A stretch of 64,000 nucleotides of DNA from Bacillota bacterium (GCA_015059485.1 SVAH01000002.1:62001-126000); one strand, 5' to 3'. Counted from the first letter of the stretch, positions 17,918 through 26,958 are shown. Program-made: numbers and translations. Notes: a model not told the origin generated them from the sequence alone.

Positions 17918-18139
17918 TTACGATAATTCAGAAACTACTACTAAAAGTACTTTTTTTAACTCTTCTGAATCCTCAACTTTTACATATTTTTGTGATGATG
18001 TATCTTTTTTATAAACATAAAAATCTCCAGTAATATCATCATCTTCCCATTTTGCTAAATAAACATAATCATTATTTTCAAATTGAAAATTTTTTACTAT
18101 CCTACACACCATTCCATCAACCGTGACTTTTTCGCCCAT
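17918..18139 (-). CDS. DUF1292-like small protein
   Basis: 73 residues. Short beta strands are seen (KVTVDGMVCRIV, YVYLAKWEDDD, DFYVYKKDT) with an acidic helix at the end (DSEELKKVLLVV). It resembles the other two small DUF1292-type proteins here, though more weakly. An AGGAGG site precedes the ATG and there are 13 bp to the start of the next gene, so it probably opens an operon with the large protein. Function unknown. Confidence 0.5.
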   Translation of the reverse strand: MGEKVTVDGMVCRIVKNFQFENNDYVYLAKWEDDDITGDFYVYKKDTSSQKYVKVEDSEELKKVLLVVVSELS

Positions 18140-18286
18140 ATTTACAGACCTCCTCTTATACTTTGAAGTATATCACATCGGTAAATTTGTGTCAATTCGT
18201 TCAGTCTTCAAAACATTTTATTTACAATATTATGTAAACAAAAATAGTGCTGGATTAATGCCAATCTAAATAATACATATATAAAA

Positions 18287-18311
18287 AGAATATAGTATAA
18301 TCTATATTCTT
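18287..18311. terminator. Bidirectional hairpin, terminator of the XRE gene
   Basis: Arms are AAGAATATAG and CTATATTCTT. On the minus strand TTTTTATAT follows. The interval 18140-18323 shows nothing else that I can support except promoter-like AT-rich sequence. Confidence 0.7.
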
Positions 18312-18323
18312 AATAAAAGTATA

Positions 18324-18938
18324 TTAATTTTTAGTCATTACTTTTTTAGTCCAACTTCGTTTGTTACATTTAGGGCATTTTAAAAATCTAGTAGTATTAA
18401 TATGTGGAGCAAACAAAACAGCGAAATAACTAGTTGGAACAAATCTATGTCCACATTTCTTACATTCATAATATCCAGCATCCGCTTCTAATTTGAGACC
18501 ATAAAAACATATAATTACTGTTGCCATTGTTGATATGCAAATTATAGCCCCTAAAACAGGACCTTTTTCTAATGTAAAACAAGCAAGTAATGTAATTGCT
18601 ATATAAAATATTACAGCTGTACCTGTTAAAATATACATATCTGCAAGTAACTTTTTATTTTTAATTTCTTCTTGTTTAGCCATTTCAATTAAAAGTTCTT
18701 CAGTCTTCTTATCATTATTTTTCATATCTATTCTCTCACCATATAAAAGTTCATTAACATTAATATCTAATATATTACATAAATCTAACATTTTATCAGC
18801 ATCTGGTAGAGATAATCCTCTTTCCCATTTACTAACAGCTCTGTCTGTAATATATAGTTTTTCAGCTAATTGTTCTTGAGTAATATTTTTATCTTTTCTA
18901 CAACTCGCAATAAATTTTCCAATTTTAATTAAATCCAT
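18324..18938 (-). CDS. XRE-family regulator with membrane helices and C-terminal zinc ribbon
   Basis: 204 residues. The N-terminal helix-turn-helix is clear: IASCRKDKNITQEQLAEKLYITDRAVSKWERG is split around the recognition helix TDRAVSKWE, then LPDADKMLDLCNILDINVNELL. Two hydrophobic helices follow (about 105-150), then a zinc-ribbon-like pair, CKKCGHRF and CPKCNKRSW. Such HTH-plus-membrane proteins are probably membrane-bound transcription factors. ATG at 18938 lies 8 nt after GGAG; a longer in-frame start is inside that site. No target is evident. Confidence 0.75.
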   Translation of the reverse strand: MDLIKIGKFIASCRKDKNITQEQLAEKLYITDRAVSKWERGLSLPDADKMLDLCNILDINVNELLYGERIDMKNNDKKTEELLIEMAKQEEIKNKKLLADMYILTGTAVIFYIAITLLACFTLEKGPVLGAIICISTMATVIICFYGLKLEADAGYYECKKCGHRFVPTSYFAVLFAPHINTTRFLKCPKCNKRSWTKKVMTKN

Positions 18939-19018
18939 GAACTTTTCTCCTTTCATGACTTAAATATACATTAAATCACTTATTAATTACACATACTGGT
19001 GGTTGAGTTTAATTATTA

Positions 19019-19450
19019 CTATTTTTTTACTAAAATTTTAGATAAATTCCCATTAATTATTATTGGCTTAAAAGCTTCTATTTCATCATGAAGCATATTG
19101 TCAGGTATATCATTATATAAATATATTTTCTTATTTAATCTAAATGCATTATATATTTCTAAAAATGTAGATGGCCCAACATAATTTTTAAATATTACTC
19201 CACCTTTTTCTTTATCATAGTTTAATGCTAAAATTAAATCAGCCTCTTTTACCTTATCCTCACTCATTTTAAAAAACTTTTGAAATAATTCTATATGTTC
19301 TTCTTTTGTTATATTGGAATAATCTATATCTGTATATTCATCATTATAACCATTTGGATATATAATATCAAATCCTTTATCTTTTAAATAGTTACTTATT
19401 TCTTCTATTTTATTATAAAATTTTGTACTACATACTATAAGTATTTTCAT
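19019..19450 (-). CDS. Nucleoside 2-deoxyribosyltransferase-like protein
   Basis: 143 residues, a Rossmann-like alpha/beta fold. It starts MKILIVCSTKFYNKIEEI, has DLILALNYDKEKGGVI in the middle, then GPSTFLEIYNAFRLNKKIYLY, where a conserved Glu in 'T-x-x-E' would be the nucleophile equivalent. The family transfers deoxyribose between bases or acts on nucleotide derivatives; this member could equally be a non-enzymatic homologue. Start preceded by GGTGAAAAA. It stands alone. Confidence 0.6.
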   Translation of the reverse strand: MKILIVCSTKFYNKIEEISNYLKDKGFDIIYPNGYNDEYTDIDYSNITKEEHIELFQKFFKMSEDKVKEADLILALNYDKEKGGVIFKNYVGPSTFLEIYNAFRLNKKIYLYNDIPDNMLHDEIEAFKPIIINGNLSKILVKK

Positions 19451-19498
19451 TTTTTCACCTTCTTAAATTAATTATCTAACTTATATTTATTTTACAAA

Positions 19499-19711
19499 CT
19501 ATTCATCAATTTTATTAACAAATTTTTTTATTAGTTTTGCTAATTCATTAGGCTTTTGTTCAATAATTTGTCTTATCTTATCATCTGATGGCATAGTTGT
19601 AATTGTTTCTAATCTTAATTCTTGCTTTCTTTTCTTTAACCATTTTAGATTTTCTTTAAATTCTTCAACTGTCCTAGCACCGCGTGATGACTCAATATAT
19701 ATTTTTGGCAT
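19499..19711 (-). CDS. 70-aa basic helical protein, possibly a 5'-truncated gene
   Basis: Rich in Lys/Glu and helical (VEEFKENLKWLKKRKQELRL, then DDKIRQIIEQKPNELAKLIKKFV). Family unknown. The ATG has no good ribosome-binding site. About 70 bp upstream an AGAGGTG site precedes a short frame starting ATGAATAAAAAG (plus about 19757) that stops at once. One added A there would give MNKKAIKGYKELKK before a second stop. A longer gene may therefore have decayed, or a small separate ORF may exist. Low certainty. Confidence 0.35.
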   Translation of the reverse strand: MPKIYIESSRGARTVEEFKENLKWLKKRKQELRLETITTMPSDDKIRQIIEQKPNELAKLIKKFVNKIDE

Positions 19712-19822
19712 ATTATTTTTTTAATTCTTTATACCCTTTTATCGCTTTTTATTCATTATAAACACCTCTACTATATTCATTATACCACATATTTTTTAAA
19801 TTAATTTTGTTCATAATATTAT

Positions 19823-19848
19823 TAAAAAAAGTTGAATTTCTCCAACTT
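19823..19848 (-). terminator. Intrinsic terminator of the ABC exporter operon
   Basis: An AAGTTG/CAACTT stem (19829-19834 with 19843-19848) is followed by TTTTTTT on the minus strand. Confidence 0.8.
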
Positions 19849-19871
19849 CTAATCTTAAATTTTTTAATTAA

Positions 19872-22238
19872 TTATTCGTTTCCTTTTAAACTTGTAACCA
19901 TATCAATTTTCTTAATCTTTCTTGCTAAGAATTTAGATACTAGGAAAGATACAATAAATGTTCCTATAGCTGATAAGATATATGTTCTTACTTTAATAAA
20001 TGCTCCAAAGTCATAATGTTCTTCAATAGCTGTTTTAAATAAAAAGTCAGTTAAATAGAATCCCATAGGAAGCCCAAATAAACTAGCGATAATTGCTACC
20101 CAGTTATTTTGTTTAATAAATATATTTTCTATTTGTTTATCTTCAAAGCCTAATACTTTTAATGTAGAAAATTGATATTGTTTTTCTGTATAAGATAATA
20201 TTCCTAAATTATAAATGATTATTCCACCTAATAGGATTGCAATTGTAATAATCATTACTAACATTGTTTTCATCATAGAAAGCATACCTCTCATACCATC
20301 TTTTAAATTATCTATATCTTGAATTGTTTCTACATTTTTTACTTCTTTAGTATTACTTAAATCAAGATTAGTATATAAAGAATCAGGTTTATATTCTATT
20401 CCAAGACTCTCTAAATAAGCTCTTGTCATAGTAATATTTTGATTTTGTGGATCTTTATTAAATCCAATTATTTTTGAAGTGTAATACTTACTATCTCCAT
20501 AAATATGCCATGTGATTTTGTCGCCTTTTTTATAACCCTTAGTTTCAGCTAGTTTATATGTAACAAATACTCCATCATTACTTGGTTTATCTATTATATT
20601 ATTTTTTCTATCTACAAATCTTAAATAATTACCGGCATCAGTTACTAAAATATTATTTGCGTTCTTTTGACCATCTGAGTCTTTAATTTCTATTCCTAAA
20701 CTAAGAGAAGTATATTCACCATATTTATCATATAAAACTTTTAATTCATCTTCTTTCAAATTTTCTTTTAAATTTAGTTTATAATCAAAATTATATAAAT
20801 CTTCAAATTGTAATTTAACAAAGAAATTCATTGAGTCTAACATACCTAATGCACATACTATTAATGTTGAGCATCCTACTACTCCAGCAAGTCCCATAAA
20901 TGTTCTCATTTTATTTCTAAGAATATCTCTAATATTCCAAATAGTCTCAAAACTTAATTTTTTGAAGAATCCTTTCTTAGTTATATTTAAAACATTACCT
21001 TTGATACTTGGTATCTTAGTTCGAAGTGTCTCAGCTGGATTTTCTTTAAGGATACTTCTACCAGTTATATAAGTAATAACACCTACAATGAATGTTACTA
21101 TTATAGCAATTAAATAACTACTATTATCCATTGCAGGAACACCGTTTGGTATTTCAAAGAATTTCATTTCTAGATTAATAAATACATTACCTATTAAATA
21201 ATATCCTAATATTAATCCAGCAATTGAGGCAAATACACTTATCCAGAATCCATACCCTATGTAATGGAATAATATTCTGTTATTACTAAATCCTAAAGCT
21301 TTTAATGTACCAATTTGTACCCTCTCTTTTTTAACAATTCTAGTCATTGTTGTTAAACTTGCAAGCATTGCTATAAATAAGAATATTCCAGAGAAAACTC
21401 CTACATAAGTTTTACCTTCATCAATCTCTCCTTGATATGCTATATATGATGTTGTATCTTCTATTTTAATAATAGCTTTAGCATTTTCTATCTTTTGTTC
21501 GATTGTCTCTTTAACATTAGTTATATTATCTTTATTATTAACATCTACCATAACTGTATTATATGGTATGTAATCTTTATAATTAAAGTTTGGCATAGCC
21601 ATATCAAATATTTTTTCTTCTTCGATGCCTGCTTCTTTCATAGCAAGTGATTTAATATAATCTTCTGTAATTTCATTAATTGATATATAAGCAAATCCAA
21701 ATTCTTTTCTATCAGGATAAAGCTCAGATTCATCTCTTACATCATATAAATGATCTGGAACATTAATAAGTCCTCTAACTTTTTCATGTAGTTCCATACT
21801 TTCATATTTAACTAAAATTGTATCTCCTAGCTTAATATTATTTTCTTGTGAATAAAAATAATCTAACCATACACCTGATTTATTATCAAATTCTTCTCCC
21901 TCATAAACATAAAATTTAGATATATTATTTGTTTCAATTGCATTCAATAATAATGTTTTATCATTATCAGTTGTTGCTGTTATTGATAATTTTAATTCAG
22001 CATCTTTAACATTATCAATCTTTTTAATATTATCTAAATCATCATGATTAAGTAATCCCATAACATTTAGATCTTGCAAATTATTTTCAGAATAAAACTT
22101 ATCAGCTGTTTCTTGCATACCACCCATATATGCTTTAATACCAGCATAAGCCATTATTCCAATCATAATCATTAAAAAGATTGTTATAAATTGAGATAAA
22201 TTTTTACGAATATCTCTAAACATCTTTCTTTTTAACAT
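19872..22238 (-). CDS. ABC transporter permease, FtsX/MacB-like, double FtsX module
   Basis: 788 residues. One N-terminal membrane helix, a large extracytoplasmic region and two FtsX-type permease modules are visible. Module 1 is around residues 270-400 (IFLFIAMLASLTTMTRIVKKERVQIGTLKALGFSN broken by its helices). Module 2 is at the C terminus (LGGIIIYNLGILSYTEKQ, FSTLKVLGFEDKQIE). This is the layout of the YknZ/MacB-type exporters of peptides or lipids in Gram-positives. ATG at 22238 is 1 bp after the ATPase stop; an earlier ATG overlaps it. It forms one operon with the ATPase under a TetR-type regulator. Confidence 0.85.
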   Translation of the reverse strand: MLKRKMFRDIRKNLSQFITIFLMIMIGIMAYAGIKAYMGGMQETADKFYSENNLQDLNVMGLLNHDDLDNIKKIDNVKDAELKLSITATTDNDKTLLLNAIETNNISKFYVYEGEEFDNKSGVWLDYFYSQENNIKLGDTILVKYESMELHEKVRGLINVPDHLYDVRDESELYPDRKEFGFAYISINEITEDYIKSLAMKEAGIEEEKIFDMAMPNFNYKDYIPYNTVMVDVNNKDNITNVKETIEQKIENAKAIIKIEDTTSYIAYQGEIDEGKTYVGVFSGIFLFIAMLASLTTMTRIVKKERVQIGTLKALGFSNNRILFHYIGYGFWISVFASIAGLILGYYLIGNVFINLEMKFFEIPNGVPAMDNSSYLIAIIVTFIVGVITYITGRSILKENPAETLRTKIPSIKGNVLNITKKGFFKKLSFETIWNIRDILRNKMRTFMGLAGVVGCSTLIVCALGMLDSMNFFVKLQFEDLYNFDYKLNLKENLKEDELKVLYDKYGEYTSLSLGIEIKDSDGQKNANNILVTDAGNYLRFVDRKNNIIDKPSNDGVFVTYKLAETKGYKKGDKITWHIYGDSKYYTSKIIGFNKDPQNQNITMTRAYLESLGIEYKPDSLYTNLDLSNTKEVKNVETIQDIDNLKDGMRGMLSMMKTMLVMIITIAILLGGIIIYNLGILSYTEKQYQFSTLKVLGFEDKQIENIFIKQNNWVAIIASLFGLPMGFYLTDFLFKTAIEEHYDFGAFIKVRTYILSAIGTFIVSFLVSKFLARKIKKIDMVTSLKGNE

Positions 22239-22239
22239 A

Positions 22240-22941
22240 TTACCACTTAACCTCATCTATGTTTTTTGGATGTTTATTAATAACACTTGCTTCTACCTTA
22301 CCATTTTTAATTTTAATAACTCTATCAGCTATATCAGCAATTAAAGCATTATGTGTAACAATAATAACAGTTGTATCATTATCACTAAGACTCTTCAAAA
22401 GTTTTAATACTTCAACACCTGTTTTAGAATCAAGTGCTCCAGTTGGTTCATCACAAAGTAATACTTTTGGATTTTTCATTATTGCCCTAGCAATTGAAAC
22501 TCTTTGCTGTTCTCCACCTGATAATTCTTGCGGAAATTTATCAGCATGTCTTAATAGTCCAACACTCTTTAAAACACTCGCTGAATCTTTAGATGTATTG
22601 GTAACATCTTTAATTAAATTAACATTTTCATCTACTGTTAGAGTAGGCATTATATTATAAAATTGGAATATAAATCCAACTTCATTAGCTCTATATCTAG
22701 TTAATTCTTTATCACTATATTTAGCTATATCGTTTTCACCAATCATAATTTTACCAGATGTTGCTTTATCCATTCCACCTAGTAGGTTAAGTAATGTAGA
22801 TTTACCTGCACCTGATGGTCCAAGTATAACTACAAACTCTCCTTGATTAATACTTAAATCTATTCCATCTAAAGCATTAAATTTTTGTTCACCTATAATG
22901 TATGTTTTTTTAACATTCTTTAGTTCAATAAAACTGTTCAT
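22240..22941 (-). CDS. ABC transporter ATP-binding protein, MacB/LolD-like
   Basis: 233 residues, complete. Walker A GPSGAGKSTLLNLLGG, Q-loop FQFYNIMP, signature LSGGEQQRVSIARAI, Walker B VLLCDEPTGALD and the H-loop VTHNA are all present. It powers the adjoining FtsX-type permease. The leader to the divergent regulator contains a strong promoter (TTGACT, 17 bp, TATAAT at 22981-22986 on the minus strand) with an operator just downstream, so expression is probably repressed until an inducer appears. Confidence 0.92.
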   Translation of the reverse strand: MNSFIELKNVKKTYIIGEQKFNALDGIDLSINQGEFVVILGPSGAGKSTLLNLLGGMDKATSGKIMIGENDIAKYSDKELTRYRANEVGFIFQFYNIMPTLTVDENVNLIKDVTNTSKDSASVLKSVGLLRHADKFPQELSGGEQQRVSIARAIMKNPKVLLCDEPTGALDSKTGVEVLKLLKSLSDNDTTVIIVTHNALIADIADRVIKIKNGKVEASVINKHPKNIDEVKW

Positions 22942-22958
22942 AAAATCCCTCTTTCTAA

Positions 22959-23055
22959 ATATGAAACATATTTCATATTAATTATATTCTTCATGTTAAA
23001 AATAGTCAATAAAAATATGAACTTTATTTCACATTTATCGAATTTATGTTATAAT
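22959..23055. promoter_or_regulatory. Divergent promoters with two TetR-type operators
   Basis: Operator 1 at 22959-22978 is ATATGAAA-CATA-TTTCATAT, a perfect eight-bp inverted repeat just past the -10 of the leftward promoter (TTGACT at 23004-23009, TATAAT at 22981-22986). Operator 2 at 23015-23034 has the same form with two mismatches and overlaps the likely -35 of the rightward promoter (TATAAT at 23050-23055). One protein could therefore repress both its own gene and the exporter. Confidence 0.75.
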
Positions 23056-23076
23056 TAACTTACGAGGTGACCTAGA

Positions 23077-23688
23077 GTGATTGATAATATTAGAGAGCCA
23101 AAACAACAAAGAGCTATTGAAAAAAAAGAAAAAATTATAGAATCTGGTTTTAATCTTATATGTGAAAATGGATACTATAATACAAATACTGCCGAAATAG
23201 CTAAAGCAGCTGGAGTATCCACTGGAATTGTGTATCAATATTTTAAAGATAAATATGATATCTTAATTGAGGGATTAGAAAAATATGGTGATGATATATT
23301 CTTCCCTATGTTAAAAAATAAAGATATTAAATTTGATAAAAAAGATTTTGATAAATTATTAAATAAAATGATCAATCATTACATAAGTAATCATAAAGTA
23401 TCAAATGTTGCTCATGAAGAAATAATGTCTATGGTACATTCAGATAAAAGAGTTGCAGAATACTATTATAAAAGAGAATTAGAAATGACTAACTCTCTTA
23501 AAAACATACTATTAGATAACGGATTTGATAAAAATGATTTAACTGAAAAAGTCCATATTATGATGGGATTAATTGATAATTTATGTCATGAAGTTACTTA
23601 TCATAAACATAGTGATATGAATTATAACATAATGACTGCATTAGTTATTGAAAATATAAAAACATTATTCAAAAACGACCTAGTTTAA
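23077..23688 (+). CDS. TetR/AcrR-family regulator of the ABC exporter
   Basis: 203 residues. The helix-turn-helix is NTAEIAKAAGVSTGIVYQYFKDKYDIL (split around TGIVYQYF), residues about 31-55. The C-terminal ligand-binding helices are ordinary for the family. GTG start at 23077, 6 nt after GAGGTGA. It diverges from the exporter operon, with two operators between. It probably senses a substrate of that exporter. Confidence 0.85.
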   Translation: MIDNIREPKQQRAIEKKEKIIESGFNLICENGYYNTNTAEIAKAAGVSTGIVYQYFKDKYDILIEGLEKYGDDIFFPMLKNKDIKFDKKDFDKLLNKMINHYISNHKVSNVAHEEIMSMVHSDKRVAEYYYKRELEMTNSLKNILLDNGFDKNDLTEKVHIMMGLIDNLCHEVTYHKHSDMNYNIMTALVIENIKTLFKNDLV

Positions 23689-23705
23689 CTAAGTTGTTTT
23701 ATTTT
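23672..23705 (+). terminator. Terminator overlapping the TetR stop codon
   Basis: An AAAACGACCTAG/CTAAGTTGTTTT imperfect stem (23672-23700) is followed by ATTTTTT. Confidence 0.75.
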
Positions 23706-23744
23706 TTACATTATTTTATAAATTGTCCACAATTTTAAATTTAG

Positions 23745-23991
23745 GTGAACAAAACGTGGACAATAAGCAATTTTTGATCAATTTTTATAAAAAGAAAAAC
23801 TCGCTTTTCCCTTATTTTATAAAGGTTTGCGAGTTACTTACCACAACATTGCTTATATTTTTTACCTGAGCCACATGGAATTTAATTACATATTTTTTGC
23901 TTTATTTTTCTCTTTTTATGCTTTAATTTTCATATAAATGACAATATTTTTCTCTTTTTATGAAAAAATAGGTATCTAAAAAGGTATCTAA
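23745..23991. repeat. Attachment-site-like module A (outermost): arm, secA-tail core, arm
   Basis: Right arm: GTGAACAA and GTGGACAA 11 bp apart (23745-23763). Core: 23834-23878, a truncated secA end encoding PCGSGKKYKQCCGK plus stop, in secA orientation. It is preceded in plus coordinates by a CTCGC/GCGAG terminator hairpin (23798-23835). Left arm: GGTATCTAA twice, 12 bp apart (23971-23991), 4 bp from the stop codon of the next gene. Gaps are 70 bp and 92 bp. No start codon or upstream secA sequence exists, so the core is not a gene. The interval 23706-23995 has no other content that I can support. Confidence 0.75.
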
Positions 23992-23995
23992 TTTT

Positions 23996-24739
23996 TTATT
24001 TAATTAGTTTTTCAAACGCATTAGCATTTAATATTGTGTTTGATACAAATTTTCCTTTATAGAAATTAGCCCAATTATTAAATACACATGGTGCATTTTT
24101 AGCTTTCTCTAATGAATCTATTTTTATAAAGTTTAATTTAATACCTTTATCTTTAGCATAATCAGATAACTCTTTAACTTCATATTCTACATATGGACAT
24201 TCATTAGAATAATAAATAGTGAAAACTTGACTATCAATTTCCATCTTTCTAGCACTATCACTAAACTTAGGTGTTTCTTTATCATCAAATTGTAATGCCA
24301 TTAATTCATAATCATTAATTGTATCTACTACCTTAAATCCATAATGTTCAAAGAATTTCTTATCCCCAATAAATGGTTTCTTCTTTTGAGATACCAATGT
24401 ACAAACACCACTCATTTTTTTCTTTTTAGCATCTTCAATAGCATATTCTAATAATTCTTTACCAATACCTTTTCCTTTAAAACTTCCAGCTACCCATAAA
24501 CAATATATATGCATATAGTTTTTACCAATAATAGGAACCCATGCTGTTTCTATTGGCTCATATTCAATAAAAATTTTACCTCTAGCATTTAGTTTTCTAA
24601 ATACATGTCCATCTTTTAATTTACTTTTAATCCATTCTTTCTTTTTATCTACACCATCTTGATGTTTAGGATCTCCAATTGCACAACAAATATGTTCTTC
24701 TTCAATATTCTTTTCATCTAAATTAATGTACTCATTCAT
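23996..24739 (-). CDS. GNAT acetyltransferase with YoaP-like thioredoxin-fold C-terminal domain
   Basis: 247 residues. The N-terminal GNAT domain has the acetyl-CoA loop FKGKGIGKELLEYAI (about 91-105) and HYGFKVVD. The C-terminal region from about 170 (FTIYYSNECPYVEYEV) resembles the YoaP-like thioredoxin-type domain, with a single Cys in SNECPY and another in APCVFNN. The acetylated substrate is unknown. ATG at 24739 lies just after a TATAAT box and GAGGAG. It is the first gene of the array, its stop 4 bp from the arm repeats. Confidence 0.8.
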   Translation of the reverse strand: MNEYINLDEKNIEEEHICCAIGDPKHQDGVDKKKEWIKSKLKDGHVFRKLNARGKIFIEYEPIETAWVPIIGKNYMHIYCLWVAGSFKGKGIGKELLEYAIEDAKKKKMSGVCTLVSQKKKPFIGDKKFFEHYGFKVVDTINDYELMALQFDDKETPKFSDSARKMEIDSQVFTIYYSNECPYVEYEVKELSDYAKDKGIKLNFIKIDSLEKAKNAPCVFNNWANFYKGKFVSNTILNANAFEKLIK

Positions 24740-24799
24740 TTTATCTACTCCTCACAATTATATTATATCACATTTCAAAGTCTTTCTTTTATCAAAAAA

Positions 24800-24828
24800 A
24801 GTGTAGATAGTGTTGTATTTTTTACAAT
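24800..24828. repeat. Relic arm-like segment between two cassette genes
   Basis: AGTGTAGATAGTGTTGTA followed by TTTTTTACAA closely matches the segment after the arm at 29388-29418 (AGTGTGGGTAGCGTTGTA, TTTTTACAA). No secA core is present here. I read it as a decayed cassette boundary between the YoaP-like gene and the HD gene; the downstream TTTTGCAAC also recurs at 31530-31545. Confidence 0.4.
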
Positions 24829-24865
24829 ATTTTGCAACTTTTATATAATAACTTATTTATGTCTT

Positions 24866-25408
24866 TTATTCAAAATATTCACTTACTATTTGATTATATC
24901 TTTCTAACAAATGGTTATTATTTATTCTTTTATTAAATAGTTTTTTTAATTCTAGATAATACCATTTTAATTCATCATAATTATTTGCTTCTGTGACAAG
25001 GAATTCTTTTCCACTTATTTTATACTGTTCATAATCCGAAATAAGATTTTGCAGCTTATCGGCAATTTCAACAACTATTATATTATCAGTAGTAGTTTCC
25101 AGCCTTTTAATAAATTCCTTTTTTCTATCAATATAGTTAGTTATATTTTGATCTTCGGTCAATTGTAAAACACCGTTCGCTATTTTTTTTCCATATTTTT
25201 CTAATATGTCTTCATATGTATATTTTGTATCCTCAATAACATCGTGTAAATATCCAATAAATATTGTTTCTTCATCACAGCCAATATTTTTTAACATATT
25301 TCCTACCATGATGCTATGAAAAGATAAATCAATATCTTCTTTTTTTCTTTTTAGTCCTAAAAATGCCTTAAAAACAAAATGAATAATATCCTCTTCTAAT
25401 TCATACAT
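24866..25408 (-). CDS. HD-domain phosphohydrolase (RelA/SpoT hydrolase-like, no synthetase domain)
   Basis: 180 residues. FHSIMVGNML (first His), GYLHDVIEDT (the HD pair, about residue 50) and a later ELADKL-like EIADKLQNL give the metal-binding pattern of the small ppGpp hydrolase/HD group. No nucleotidyltransferase domain follows, so it may hydrolyse a nucleotide alarmone or another phosphoester. A GAGGTGGATAG site precedes the ATG. Alone in its cassette. Confidence 0.75.
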   Translation of the reverse strand: MYELEEDIIHFVFKAFLGLKRKKEDIDLSFHSIMVGNMLKNIGCDEETIFIGYLHDVIEDTKYTYEDILEKYGKKIANGVLQLTEDQNITNYIDRKKEFIKRLETTTDNIIVVEIADKLQNLISDYEQYKISGKEFLVTEANNYDELKWYYLELKKLFNKRINNNHLLERYNQIVSEYFE

Positions 25409-25483
25409 TCCTATCCACCTCTATATTTATTATACCATAAAATTATCCTTATCTATGGGCAATGGTAAATTTAAACAATTTTA

Positions 25484-25743
25484 CTGTATCTAAAACAAAA
25501 AAATTGCAATAAATTGCAACTTTTCGTAATTTGTTGTTTTCACTAAAACCCTTATATTTATTGGATCAAATGACTATTTACCACAACATTGTTTATATTT
25601 TTTTCCACTGCCACATGGTAAAATATTAAAACAAACCAAGTAATTTTTTCCTTTTAAAGTGGCTTTTTTTATTTTAAATGTTGATTTTTTTATTGAATAT
25701 TTGTAAGTTTTTTTCGTAGAACGTATCTAAAAACGTATCTAAA
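25484..25743. repeat. Attachment-site-like module B
   Basis: Right arm: single CTGTATCTAAAAC (25484-25496). Core: 25574-25618, secA tail PCGSGKKYKQCCGK plus TAG stop. Left arm: ACGTATCTAAA twice, 12 bp apart (25721-25743), flush against the methyltransferase stop. Gaps are 77 bp and 102 bp. The right side from about 25450 is nearly the same as that of module G, including TTGCAATAAATTGCAACTT and CCCTTATATTTATTGG. No gene is seen in 25409-25743. Confidence 0.75.
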
Positions 25744-26379
25744 TTATTTCATTTTTCTAGCCTTAATTAGACTATAATCATCTTTATCAACATTACTTGA
25801 AGTTATTTCTTGAAAGCCAACCCTTTTTAATACTTCTATTTCATGTTCAACAGTAAGTGGTGTATCTATATGTCTGTGATTTTCTATATTGTTTTCTAGT
25901 TCATATAATTGACCATCTTCTATTTCTTTTGATAAAGCTATTTTGTCACAATTTATGAACTGACCATTTTCTTTTAAACATTCATATATTTTCTTATATA
26001 GTTTTATTTTTTCTTCTATTTTAAAGTGATGAAGAGCTGATGTAGATATAACTGCATCATAATTATATCCAAATTCTTCTTCAAAGAAATCGCCACATAT
26101 AGTAGTTACATGATCTGCAAAACTTCTTTTCTTTAACTCTTCAAGCATATTTTCGGTAATATCTATGACTGTTACTTCTACATTTGGAAATAATTCAAAT
26201 ACATGAATTAATTCTAGTCCTGTACCTGCACCTAAGTCTAATATTTTTTTAGTTTCTTTATCTAGGCTATCTCCTAATGTCTTTTTTGTTTCCATGTATG
26301 TACTATGTACATCATCATAAGAATCTATCTTTTCATTAAAGAATGTTCTTTGCTTTTGATTTCTTTCATATAAATTCAT
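25744..26379 (-). CDS. Class I SAM-dependent methyltransferase
   Basis: 211 residues. Motif I ILDLGAGTGLELIHVFE (about 42-58), motif II VTVIDITENML, and a motif near YDAVISTSALHHFK are standard for class I methyltransferases. The substrate is unknown. Two bp after the stop of the upstream TetR gene, so it is the target gene of that operon. Its own stop codon touches the arm repeats, giving no trailer. Confidence 0.85.
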   Translation of the reverse strand: MNLYERNQKQRTFFNEKIDSYDDVHSTYMETKKTLGDSLDKETKKILDLGAGTGLELIHVFELFPNVEVTVIDITENMLEELKKRSFADHVTTICGDFFEEEFGYNYDAVISTSALHHFKIEEKIKLYKKIYECLKENGQFINCDKIALSKEIEDGQLYELENNIENHRHIDTPLTVEHEIEVLKRVGFQEITSSNVDKDDYSLIKARKMK

Positions 26380-26381
26380 AA

Positions 26382-26936
26382 TTATATCCCCCTTAAATTT
26401 ATTTCTATATTATTTCTAATTAAGTCTTTAATTTCTTTATCTGTTAATTTAATACTATTTACACATAATTGTGTTGCTATACCATGAGTATAAAATCTTA
26501 CTTCACGATATATTTTTTTTGCATCTTCTAAAGATATTTTATATTGCTTTACCATCGCATTGATTGTTTCAAAGTTTCTATCAGTATTTAATACTTCTTC
26601 TACTGTTCTAGAACCAGCAAGATCAGCCATAAATAATGAAAAGAATACATTTGGTTCTTTCTTTGCATAAAAAGCATATGCATAACTTATAGTATATAAG
26701 TAATCTTTTATATCAACATATTTATATATAAAAGATGAATAGTCCTTTCTTAAATAAAATTTAAGATCTTCTTTATACTTATCAAAGTTAGCATAGTTTT
26801 TAAATATTGGTTGTGTTGAGCACCCTATATATTTTGCAAGTTCTCTAACTGTTAGATTAGAGTAACCTTTTTCCTTTATAAATTCAACACTCTTTTCCAA
26901 TATATCTTCTTTAGAAAACTTAATAGTTCTCGCCAT
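26382..26936 (-). CDS. TetR/AcrR-family regulator, autoregulated
   Basis: 184 residues. N-terminal HTH: SNLTVRELAKYIGCSTQPIF then KNYANFDKYK. The rest is the helical ligand-binding half. ATG at 26936 is 6 nt after GAGGTG; a GTG three codons upstream is inside the site. The promoter upstream lies between two perfect operators (26959-27033), so it very likely represses itself and the methyltransferase. One cassette therefore carries a complete regulated module. Confidence 0.85.
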   Translation of the reverse strand: MARTIKFSKEDILEKSVEFIKEKGYSNLTVRELAKYIGCSTQPIFKNYANFDKYKEDLKFYLRKDYSSFIYKYVDIKDYLYTISYAYAFYAKKEPNVFFSLFMADLAGSRTVEEVLNTDRNFETINAMVKQYKISLEDAKKIYREVRFYTHGIATQLCVNSIKLTDKEIKDLIRNNIEINLRGI

Positions 26937-26958
26937 AAACATCACCTCACAAATGTAT

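Noticed and set aside
23077-23763. TetR and ABC exporter as part of the cassette array
   Set aside because: Opposite orientation, ordinary divergent promoters, and no matching left arm was found to the left; only the outer arm at 23745-23763 hints at a further cassette.
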